Below are positions 24,301 through 35,400 of a DNA stretch of 64,000 nucleotides, piece after piece. Under the pieces are notes generated by a model. It was given only the letters and a program-made list of their open reading frames with translations, made no database searches and had not been told where the DNA came from. This DNA is from Gordionus sp. m RMFG-2023 (lineage: Eukaryota; Nematomorpha; Gordioida; Chordodea; Parachordodidae). Where the stretch lies: the NCBI RefSeq assembly GCF_954871325.1, contig NC_088776.1:37930508-37994507 (forward strand), given 5' to 3'. How positions within the stretch are numbered: the first letter of the stretch is position 1; the number at the start of each line of letters is the position of its first letter. A program made the translations under genes and the position numbers.

Positions 24301-24875
24301 ATTTTTAAGATCGCATTAGAAAAAATTTATATCCACCAATCAAATATCACTTGGTTATGTCAGTCAGATTGTAGCATTGAATACAAAATTAATAAAACTA
24401 TAATAACGTTTTTTTTTCATTTTTATAAGTTGTAACTAGATATTATTTTATATTTTTTAATATAATTTGTGTATTCAAAAATAAATTAGAAAACCTTGAA
24501 AAATGTGTTTAAAAACCCCAAATATTTTTATATAATTGACAAAACTGTAAAAAATATTATATTACTACCATATTTTTTTTATTTTCATACATACCTTGAA
24601 AACCATTTGAAATATAATCGTATCAGTTCCAAATAAAAGTGAAAAAGAAGTAGTTAAAACATGCTTTTCAAGGCAAACCCTGTTTTTATTATGGAAGATA
24701 TTCGAGAGCAGGTGTAAATTGATATTTTTTTATGAAAATTTTACTTCAAGGCAAAAATTAGTTGCCTAAATCAACAATTCTGAAATGTATATAAGTCAAA
24801 GTTTACTAGTATATCTTTTAAAAATATCTTAAACTTCTCTCTAATAATTAATATCTTTGCATAATAATATCTAAT
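21400..24875. other. A+T-rich intergenic DNA between annexin and the micro-exon gene
   Basis: No gene is supported. It contains G and C homopolymer tracts (for example near 21553) and a cluster of gacaaaatgtc-like words at 22665-22890. The last few hundred bases should contain the promoter of the gene starting at 24876. Confidence 0.5.
22665..22890. repeat. Cluster of gacaaaatgtc / tgtc-gaca motifs
   Basis: About a dozen loosely spaced words such as aaaatgtcacagaca, tggacaaattatgtc, gacaaaatgttc and ggacaaaatgtcc occur in about 225 bp on both strands. Probably the terminus of a foldback or satellite-like element. No partner end was located. Confidence 0.5.
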
Positions 24876-27800
24876 ATGTTGAAAAATTTGCTTCTACTAG
24901 CTATTTTATATTCTCTGGTTGAAGGTAAAAAATATTTATTCATTCATTAAAATATGAAATTTCAATTATTTTGTATTTATTATTTTTAAATAAATATCAG
25001 ACTTTTTAGGCGGCTATATCAACCCTAAACAAAGTAATTTATATCAACATACAATAATATATGTGTTCGCTAATTATGTATCATACTTTTTTCAAGATAC
25101 TATATTGGGTATCCTCCAATTAATACGTATTTTTATTTCTGAAAACTTCTGAAATTGTCATCCAAAATAAATACAAGATAATGTTTTTAAAAACATCTCT
25201 AATCAAATAAAAAAAATATTCTAAATTTTCCTTTATAAGGCTATACCTGGGGCAATGCATGGTGTAATCAATCTTACTATAATGCTATACATCAGTATTT
25301 ATTATTTATCGTCAAAATACAAAAAGAACTAGTTAAGAGTTGTTATAATATTGGATATTTATGTTTATAATTAAAATAAAATACGAACTAGCAGACCCTA
25401 ACTTAACCCTATATTTTGATTCATTCCATTTTTGTGATCAATTCTAAGAAAAAATTTATACAAAGCCACGGATGAATCTAATACAAATATCAACAGTTTT
25501 ATCTAACTCTTATATGAATAATCTTTAAAATATTATAATTACTATAGCTTATAATTCATAATATAAACTTTATATCAATTAATATTTCGATAAATTTGAT
25601 ATACTTTAAATATAGATATATAAATCTACGATGAATTAATCTTTCTCCATTATACAAATTTATATTACTGATTTAGGTTACCAACAGCAACAGCAGTATA
25701 ACAATCCATCCAAAAAGGGTATTTTTTTTAAACATTTAACGGATTAAGAATTTTATTATATATTTTATATATTAACAGGATACCAGCAACAGAACTGTAA
25801 TAAAATATTTTACAATTATTTATCTTAAAATAATTAGTTTCCATTTTATTCTGATGTTTGAGCCCGAAATTCTGAAAATTAATCATTTTCTACTAGATTA
25901 TCAACAATACCAGCCACCACAAAAGAAATACCGGCCGCCACAAAAGAAATATCAGCCACCACAAAAGAAATACCAGCCACCTCCAAAAAAACAACAGCAA
26001 CAATGGGGTAATTAAATCCATATTATATTGTAAAAAAAAACATTTAAAAGACTAAAAGTATATAAAACTTATGACAGGGCTGTGCTATGACTTTTGGCTA
26101 AGGGTTATTTTAGTTAATTTTTATTTCGGGTTGAGTTCGGGCAAGAATTTTTTTAAAAATAGGTCGAGTTGGCTTGGTCGAGAATATTAAATTAATTTTA
26201 TGTTCTGGTTGGGTTAGAAATTTTTTTTTAACAAAGAATTTAAATGGGCGGAAAAATGTTTTTCTTCCTAAGAGTCAAAAAATCACTACCCTATTTTCTT
26301 CCCCATTCGCATGAACTATACTAAAAGCGGGCACCTTATTTCTTTATGGTTCAAAAACTTCATTAAAACGAGCCAATTTAATGAATGCAATATCACAGGG
26401 GGTTACCAGCCTTTACAATCTCAGGGGCTCAAAAAATTAAATTTTTTTTTTTTAGCTAATACCTATTTTTTTATTTAAAAAAATCAAAATTTTGAGGGGG
26501 TTCTTCAAATTTTTTAGGGGGCTCGAGTCCATGCGCCCCACCCCCTAGTTACGCTACTGTAATATAATTTTGTTTCTGGAATTTAATTAGACTTCATTTT
26601 CTTACTATAAACCAAACTAAAATATATGATGCATTCAATGACAAATAATACATACAATGTATAATGAAGAGTCGTTTAATACAAAGCAGCCGGTGATACG
26701 CTAATTTGATTTTTCAATTTGTTATATAATAGATGCAACGATGAAAATAATTATAAAATTTTAATGAAAATTATTTATAATGGGAAGGAAACAAAAATAA
26801 ATTTGCCACCAGCTGATTTTTATTAATATACATTTAAATTATGAATCGTCAGTCTAGACATCATTATTTGTAATTAGCTATACTAATTTAAATATAATTT
26901 ATTCACCAAATAAAATCATTTTCTTAGTAATGAGATCATTCCAGGTAATTTTGAGTCCTGTTGTGAAATCAATTGGCTTATTCCCCTTAAGCCTCTAAGT
27001 TTAGCCAAATATTAGGCTAAAACCTAGAGGTTGATGGGGGCTATTGGTTTTTGCCACTGGCGTAGCAGTTTTAAGATCGATGGGCCAATTTTTTTTGGGT
27101 TGAAAATTAAATGGCCAATTAAAATTGAGAAAATTTTGGTTTCATTGTATTACACTATATTTTTAAAATTATTACTGATTATTACATTTTAATAAATATA
27201 TAACTTTTCATAATAAAATCTAATTCGGAAAAATTTTATATTTATTACAGGATATCAACAACAAAACTATAATCAGGGTATAAATTTTTTATATATAAAA
27301 CAAAACGACATTCTTGTTAATATCTAAATATTATATTGTTACATTTTTAACATTAAATTTTTATTTGGTATTATTATATTAAACTATTAGAATTTTCAAA
27401 AACAAGTTTCTGTTATTTCGAAAAATTCAGCAAAACTCCAAATTTTCGTTTGCTTGTTTCCCAGCCCTATTGTATATATCAGAGATCTGCCGGCCCTGCC
27501 CGGAACCTAACCCATGAGCAGAAAATTTTACTATTTTAAAAATTCTATCCGGGCTTAAATTTAAAAAAAAAATTGAATTATATCCAAAAATTTTGTATCA
27601 TATAAAGGAAAGTTGGATAATCATTTACTTCTCATATTTTCAATTAAAACATTTTGCAAAATAATGGAGTTTTAAAAATTCTACTGGGCTGAAAAAATAT
27701 TATAAATTGGACATGGTTTGAAAGTGAATTTTTTTCGGGAATGCCTACTATTTTTTACAATCGAATACTTTAATGAAAATAAATAATCATTTTTTTATTG

Positions 27801-30800
27801 AAAAATAATACCATGTATAAAATATATTTCTAAAAAATTTTAAGTTTCAAAAATTAATATGATTTCGTTAAAATTTGTAAAAGTTTAGCCTAAAAATGAT
27901 AATTTAATTCCTTTAAAATTAAGTTTTCTATTATAATTAAATTTAAGTCTAACTCAGGTAACCGTGCTGCGGAGAGTTTAAGATTATAGTCAAACCTTTT
28001 TAATTTGGGCAATTACCAAATTTGACCAAAATTTTGGGTCCCAATCAAACTTATATTAACTACTTTTGGAAAATCCCTATAAATTGGTCAACAGTGGGCC
28101 GATTTTTATTTGCCCATGTGCGTAAGACCTCTATAAAGTGAGCATTTATTATGTTTTATTGCATTCATTCATTTATATTATAAAATTTTATCATCTTTTT
28201 AAAACTATTCACGTCCAAAATTAATAAAGAAAGCAAACTAGTTATCGTTAATTAAAATAATTTTATCTTACTAAATTTCTAAATACTTGCTCCCTTCATT
28301 CCCTTCATATACTAAAATCAATCCGCCTACCCAGGCTGCAAAAAATAGATCTCAACAATTCATTAGGTCATGTCAACTAACGGCTCATTTTTGACTATAA
28401 CATTTAAGTTTTTAAAAAATCTTTGCGGTAAAATTATTCACCAAAGTGTAAGAATTTTTATATATTATACAAAAAAAAATACAAATAAGTTTTCAAATAT
28501 AATTATGGTTTCTTTTTGGGAAAACGATTGCTAAATTATAATTTTTTATATACTTTTTCATTTTATTTTAATAAAAAATTTTAAATAAAAAGATGATTTT
28601 AAATAATCAGCATATTCAAAGAGAGGATGTACTAAAAGGTTTAATATTTCTAAAGGAATTGTTCACAATATTCACAAATAGAAAGTAGATATCATCATAC
28701 GCCATTAGAATAAAACATATTGTACCAAAAAACAAACAAAGATAACATCTTATTTTATAAATTAATTTTATTCTTAAAATGGTTGAAATCTCACTTTTTG
28801 CTAAACTACGAATACAGCAGATCAAAAATGTTTATTTTAAAAAAAAATAAGAAATCCTTAATTTAGGCAAAAATTTTGGTCCAACGATGCCCATATTAAA
28901 CTTTGACTGTATATTTCTTTTTCTCGAGGTCGAAATCAACATCTATATAGTCAGAGTACCTAGTTAATCCTATTCTCACAAGGGCCCACTTCTTGAGCTT
29001 GCAAATTTAATATTAGAAGACCGGTATAATTTTAATATAATGTATTTTTTTTAAGCTAAAACCTTGATTTGGAGATCAACGGGAGCCCCCCCCCCTTCCC
29101 CAATTTTCTTTCTAATCAAGTTGATATAATCGGAACAAATTTTTATATCTTCCCTTGGATGTATGTCAAGCGGAATACAAATCCAAGGGAACTTGCAGTC
29201 CATGCCAGTTTTATAAATAGCGAATAAATAAATTAGTTACTGACAGGTAATTTTAAGCGTGCTTAAACATTTTTCTTAAATATTAGCTAAAACAAATAAT
29301 TTCATATATCATTAGGTAAAAAGACTTGGGGCAATGGGATAGCTTTACAACGCGGCAGTGACAATGGTGGTGCTGCAGGTATGTTTATGCTTAATTAAAA
29401 TATAAGTAATCAAACATTTAACTTGTTTTTTTACAATATTTTTGTCTAGATAATTTTCCAAGGGCTGGTAATGCACAACAACCTCCATCAAGTTCATTTT
29501 AATCCATTTATTTACAACAAAACAATAAGAAATACTTATTACTATATATAATTTTAAACATATAAATATAGCGACGTTATCCACTATTCCTCCATTTCCA
29601 TGTGCCAATATTGTATGCCCAGCTGGTTTCCAAACGTATACACTCAACAATGGTTGTACTCAATGTAAGTTACTAAATTAAATGGTTATTTCCATTAATT
29701 TTTATGTTTTCAAGATTTTATTTATTAAATTTTAAAAATATAATAATATATAAAGCTATTTTAAGATAATCTGTAAAAATACACGTAAACAATTTAAAAT
29801 AAATATAAAAACTATATAAATTTTTTTTTAAAACATAAAAAGGGGGGGGGGGAGAAAAAAGGTCTGCGAGATCCGAAGAAGCTAAGATAGTTGCCTCGGA
29901 CTCGGAACACGGCGATTTGAGTTGATTGTAATATTTTTAAGAGGATTATAAACTTTAAAAAAAATCTGCAAGTACTGAAAAAAAATATGAATGTCTTCAA
30001 AATTAAGCTTATATATCAAAAAAGTAAATTGTTTAAAATACGAGTATTATTAAAAGGAGCTCAAATTAGGTAACACAAACTTTAAAAGTAAATTTAATTT
30101 TTTTATAGGTATTCGAGTAGGATTAAAGGTAAGTACAAATCATTTCGATTATAAAATTTATTTCATTTTTCTAAAAATAATGATTTTAGAATATAAAACC
30201 CGTTTTTGATGTTGTGCTTATAATTTTTTCACGTTCTGGGTTTCTATTTAGTATTTCCATAAATTTTACAGTTTACCACATTTTTCAGTTGTTAAAGTTT
30301 TAAATTTATGGTCTACTGAGAACCGTTTATAACCAGGGAGTCGAACCGATAGGTATAAAAGCTTCAGTTCCTTTCGGTTATTTTTTAAGATTTTGTATCA
30401 GTTCGTTCCAGTTTGACACCTAGAATCGTATAAAAAATATTATAAAAATAGATACCAAACAATGATTAAGGAAAATAAGTTAAAATTATTTATTTTATTA
30501 TAAAATATAATTTAAATAAACATAGCTATACATAAAAAATTTTAAACTAATGATTTTAAAAATATTTTTAGATTATGCTAATTATTTAATATAAATCAAT
30601 ATTATTTCGAAAAATGTTATGAACCGCTTTAAAAGGGTTTAAAAGTAGATATAACGGCTCTTTTATCTTCCCTGTTAATAATTGGAAAATCATGGTTAAT
30701 TTCGGTTTCAGTTGGATACCTTGGTTAAAACTATATCTAATTTTTTTAAATAAAGCGATTTACGATTACGCTTTATTCAATCTGATATTAAATTTTATAA

Positions 30801-31137
30801 TTTATCTTAGAAAAAGGAGGAAGTTGAGTTAAAGAATAATCCTATAGAAGATGTTTCAAAAAATGAAGCCAAAAAAATTAAAACAATCTTCAATTTGAAA
30901 AATTTGGGGCCCGATCAAGTTGAAAAAAGATCCATCGAAAATGAGGATGATGGTCAAAATGAATTTGAACAAGAAGGTGAACAGGAAGTTGGAGAGGGCA
31001 AAAAGGAGGGTGAAGACGAAGGTGAAAAAATAAATGAAATAATAGATTCAGACCACGACAAATTGCAACAATTAGCGAAAGAATTGAACTTAGATTCTGT
31101 AGAGGAATTGGAAAAAATCTTCAAAGAAGATAATTAA
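24876..31137 (+). CDS. Secreted Gln/Tyr/Pro/Lys-repeat protein from phase-1 micro-exons
   Basis: Exons: 24876-24924, 25010-25033, 25677-25718, 25779-25796, 25897-26007, 27251-27277, 29316-29378, 29450-29491, 29572-29664, 30109-30128 and 30811-31137. Joined, they give 271 codons. Exon 1 is a signal peptide (MLKNLLLLAILYSLVEG). Exons 2 to 9 of this list are each a multiple of three and begin and end in phase 1. They encode GYQQQ-type repeats, a run of (K)YQPPQK repeats (exon 25897-26007) and a KTWGNG segment. Exon 29572-29664 adds a Cys-rich stretch (PCANIVCPAGF then NNGCTQC) faintly like half an antistasin domain. The last exon is Glu/Lys-rich. The product is probably an extracellular structural, adhesive or secretion protein; no family is recognised. 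The donor after 29491 (gttcat) is weak: if unused, translation ends at SSSF (stop at 29500-29502). A 22-nt candidate exon (25240-25261) would break phase. An AATAAA lies at 31318. Confidence 0.75.
26085..26570. repeat. Repeat relics in an intron of the micro-exon gene
   Basis: The first part (ggttgagttcgggcaag and related words) resembles decayed copies of the 9744-10087 MITE. The second part ends gggggctcgagtccatgcgc and then ccccctagttacgctactg, matching the terminus at about 2705-2835. No coding potential. Confidence 0.5.
27278..29315. other. Large intron of the micro-exon gene
   Basis: A 2.0-kb intron. It holds a short relic of the agatctgc repeat family near 27480-27545 and otherwise plain A+T-rich sequence. 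No nested gene is seen on either strand. Confidence 0.6.
30334..30723. mobile_element. hAT-like MITE in the last intron of the micro-exon gene
   Basis: Left end cagggagtcgaaccgat and right end the inverse of caaggtatccaactgaaacc form imperfect terminal inverted repeats. The flanks (tttataac and gttaaaac) could be a decayed 8-bp duplication. No coding sequence. A moderately old copy. Confidence 0.5.
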
Positions 31138-31317
31138 TTTGAATTTATTATTAAAACCCAATCATATAAGCTTTTTAAATTTTATGATTATTACAACAAT
31201 ATTTTGCTATTTATAATTTTATTTAAAGCACAATATTTATTATATAATATTAATAAGGCATTGTAATCGTTTATTTATAATAATAATTCAATTGTAATTA
31301 TTTGGGTTTTTCAATTG

Positions 31318-31323
31318 AATAAA
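31318..31323 (+). promoter_or_regulatory. Polyadenylation signal of the micro-exon gene
   Basis: AATAAA about 180 bases after the stop codon at 31137, within an A+T-rich 3' region. A second AATAAA-like word follows directly. Confidence 0.5.
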
Positions 31324-31468
31324 TAATAAAACAAATTCAAAATATTTGTTAGAAAAATCAATCAGGATATATAATGACGATGTATTTCCATGATTAGTAT
31401 GACTTCGTCTAATTGAAATAACGCGCTGCGAAGCCTATAAAAATGGGATTAATTTTATTAGTTAATTT

Positions 31469-31689
31469 TAGTGTTTGTTAAACGACTCATTTGAGTCGAT
31501 TTCTAAAAACAGCCAACTCAATATTTTAGCCAGAAAAATATTGCATTAGCAGAGATTTCGGTAATAGGTTCCCAACCCTTCCTGCCATATATAAAGAAAA
31601 TCTTCAGGCTTGCGCAATATTTACTTTATAAAATATATGAGCTAGCCGTTTTTAAAAATCGGCTCAAATCGACCCATTTAACAACACTA
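31469..31689. mobile_element. hAT-type MITE (TAGTGTTGTTAAA family), 221 bp
   Basis: Left end tagtgtttgttaaacgactc and right end the inverse of tagtgttgttaaatgggtcg, with the inverted similarity running about 50 bp inward. The flanks gttaattt and gttaatat match at 7 of 8 positions, as expected for an aged hAT target duplication. A partial relative lies at about 38176-38235. Confidence 0.82.
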
Positions 31690-32084
31690 GTTAATATTAA
31701 AAATTAAATAATTTAATCCATTTTGCAAATATGTCAAGCAACTATTAGTAAATCTATATTCATCAATATAAAACTTACAATCTAATAAATGTGACGTTTC
31801 ATAAAAATGTAACGCGTTCATGGCTATTATAAAAGTAGCAAATAGCGTGGTTACATTTGTTCAAAAAACATGTTGCCACTGGTGTGCAGGTTTTTCGATC
31901 GCCTCAGCCAATGTTTTCTTTTAATTTTAAGGACAATGATATTCATTTTTAAAAATATAAACCAAACCTACTTCTAGCTATTTTGGTGGGATCAATTGAA
32001 TTTGATATTAGACTGCAGCCCTAAGTTATTAGTTTGATTTTACAAAGGGAAATTTGGCGATAATTTTTCAAAAAAAATTATGAT

Positions 32085-32148
32085 GATGAGGATTCGAACT
32101 CCAACCTTTGGAATGCAAGTCAGACGTCCATAGCTACGGAAATAAGTC
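32085..32148 (-). repeat. tRNA-Ala-like pseudogene or tRNA-derived SINE head
   Basis: On the - strand, cgtagctatggac (box A-like), gtctgacttgcattc (anticodon arm with a TGC-type loop) and ggagttcgaatcct (box B) appear in tRNA order and spacing. The D-arm is short, the anticodon stem is imperfect and no acceptor stem pairing is seen, so it is not a functional tRNA. It may be the head of a tRNA-derived SINE. Confidence 0.45.
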
Positions 32149-32490
32149 TGATTAAAAATTAGTTAAGAATTAACATGTGTAATAGTATGATAAACTTTGG
32201 CTGAGACATATAAACCGACAATTAATCGATAAAGTAACCATTAGTTGTTAAGTAAATCAATTATAAAATTAGAATGGTCATCTTGCAATGGAGATATCCC
32301 TATTCCCTATAATCTCACTCAGGAAAAAACATATTTAGGTTTTTTTTTGTTCCACATCAAGATATTGTCAATATTATTATATTTAGGATAGGTATTTTGA
32401 AAGTGGCAGTGACCGAATTAAAGAGGTCAAGGCAAAAAGATAATTACCTTTAGAAGCTTTACTATAGATGTAAATATATATATATATAAC

Positions 32491-35400
32491 TTGTCAACAG
32501 AGGATGTTATGTCGTTCATGGTTTTTAGGTCAGCAGGAGAGAAAGAAGCTTTTATTTCATTCACTTGCGATTCGTACTCAGAATTAACCTCAGGGCCAGG
32601 TAAATTAGCTATTATTGCCTCTAATTTGTCCCTCTTTTCGAATAAATTTTTGCCATTAGCCTGTTCCGATTTACATCTTTCCATCAAGTTTACGAAGGTC
32701 TTAGCAACACCCAGAGAGTTACATTGATAAACATTTAAAAATTAAGTAACATAGGAATATAATATGGAATATAACGAGGTATTATACTATAAATGGCAAA
32801 TATCAAAAAGGAATTTCCAACAAATAAGTAAAAAAGGAGAATGAGGTGGGTGGCTAAAAAGTGATTAAATAAAAGTTTTAAAAATAAATAATATGATCAG
32901 CCTAGATAAGTGTGGATGCTTAGGAAGAGTTACATCATCAGGTAGATCTTGGCTAAATTAAAAAGAACCTATATTGAGATGAGAATTTTTTGGTATGCTC
33001 TATGGCCAAAATTTCCAATGTTTGGTGATTGGGATAAAAAAATAGCAATGTTTTGTTAAAGCCAGAACATTTTATGAGGTTTAAGCATGAGCTAGGGCCA
33101 ATTCTGAATTATTGGGTTTGGAAGAACGACATTATTAGGGTAATACCGTCTGATCTTTTAAGAATATAGTTTAAAAAGATTCGGTTGAGGATAGATAATG
33201 ATAAAAAATAATTTTCATAATTGCATAGTGGCAGGGTACGTCCGTGGGCTTTAAATCAGAGACATGCAGGAATCATACAAAAGTCGAGTACTATTTACTT
33301 ACTACTCATATTTTCAATTTATATTTGCAAAATTATATAAAATAATGAAATTTAAATAATGTTGTAAACGAACGCGTTCGTGAATGAAGTTCGTTTTTTT
33401 CAAAAAAAATGATGAACTTTGAACGTGAAAGCGTTCCTTTTAAGATGAACGCGTTAGTTTTTCACGTTTGTTCAATTTTAGAAAATCTTCCTATTTTTGT
33501 TCATTTAAAAATAAAAAATATTAATCCAAATTTTTTAAGAAAAAAGGGTTATTTTTTAATCAACTGTTCTTTATCACATGAATTTCTTTAACTAGGCACT
33601 ATTTCTGTAGTTTGTTAATTTAAATATTATTATTTATATTTTATAGATTGGCGTTATAGTGATACCAAATTTTATTACAATTTTAACTATTTTTTATATT
33701 TTGTACCGCCGTATATATTTTTTACAAAACAAACAATTAATCGTCGTACACAATTAATAATATATATATTTAAAATTCATCGTATATTTAATTGCCTTTG
33801 AGGTTAATTGTTTCTATTACATCTATTCTCTCCTTTTTTGGGCTCTCGATTTGAAACGGTATAAATTGTTTTCTTATCCGTTTTGGATAACGGCTGCTTG
33901 TACTTTCGTTCTCTACCACCGTTTGCTCATTACTGTCGATTTTCATCTTTTCATTTATGATGGTGTTTCTGTTTATTGAGTCTTGTATTGGGTCAATGTC
34001 TTTGGTCACCAATTCGTGTATAGGATCAATGTCTTTAGTCATTGAGTTTTGTATAGGCTCATTTTCATTCATTTGTGGTGTAGTTTGCATCGTTTCTTCT
34101 TCTCTTCCCTCCTCTCTATTTTTTAAATCGGAGTTGTCGAACCTATGTTTTAATTGATTAATATGTCTTCTCCATACCCCTAATTTAGTTTCAACTAAAA
34201 ACGTCATTGGTCCTGTTCTTTTAACGATGATACCTGGTATCCAATTATCTTTTTTAAAATATTTTGCATATATTTTTTCATTTATATTAAAAAAACATGG
34301 TAACTGAGGTATATATGGATGAGGATAAATTGGTTTTATTAATTGTAAAGGTCCTATGGGTTGAAATTTAAGCATAATTGAACTTGGTGATTGTTTTGTG
34401 GTTATTTGTGGCGTATTTCGATAATTAAACAAAAAATCTTGTATTTTATTATAATCATTGTTTTTTTAAAAGTTTGTACTAACCGCTCCGCTTCTCCGTT
34501 GGTTCTAGGGTGGTATGGGGCACTATATACATTTTTAATTGATAATTGTTTGCAAAATAAACTAAATTCTTTACTTTGAAATGGGGGGCCATTATCCGTA
34601 ACAATCGTATTGGGGTAACCGAAAATAGCAAAAAGTCTTAACAACAATTTTCTTACTTCAGTAAAATTATTCGTCGTCATTTTTTGTATTTCAGGCCATT
34701 TACTAAAACTATCTATTATTACTAGATATATATCTCCGTTAATTGGTCCGGCAAAATCTAAATGAATTCTTCCCCATGGTTTATTTGCGGAGGGCCATTT
34801 CCCTATGATCGTTTTATTGCCAGGATTATTTGTTTGACATAATTCACAATTCTTACCGTGTAATTCGATATCTTCGTTAATATTCGGCCACCAAACGTTC
34901 TCTTGTGCCAATAATTTTGTTTTAGTATAACCCTGATGCCCCATATGTAAAAAAGACAAAATATTTACTTGTAATTTTTTTGGAATTATGGTTCTTAATC
35001 CCCATAATATACACCCTGCCTCCATCGTGAGTTCATTCGAAAAAACGGTTTTAGACTTTCCTCTATTATCTTTGGCCATCCAGTTGTAAGGTAACGTGAA
35101 ACCTTTGATAATACCGGGTCATTTCTTGTGTGTGCTTTTAAATCTAACGCTGAAATAAATTGTGGAGCATCCGATACTATTAAATTAATATCTAACTCTT
35201 CCCAAGCAGATGGTTTACCGACAATTGGAAACCGGGAAAGCATATCCGCATTACTATTTTTTTTTGTCCCTCGAAGTTGCAATTCATAATCATAATTTGC
35301 TAGTAGTAATGACCATCTTACTAATCTGGATGACATATCTGTTATTCTTTTATGTGGATTAAGTAACGATATTAGGGGTTTATGATCAGTAATGATAATG

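Noticed and set aside
25240-25261. 22-nt candidate micro-exon between AG and GT
   Set aside because: Its length breaks the otherwise perfect phase-1 pattern and leads to stops; possibly an intronic duplicate of the TWGN-coding segment at 29316.
32085-32148. Functional tRNA gene
   Set aside because: No acceptor-stem pairing, short D-arm and imperfect anticodon stem.
33957-34157. + strand open frame with repeated SCIGSMSLV
   Set aside because: Antisense shadow of the C-terminal part of the gypsy fossil.
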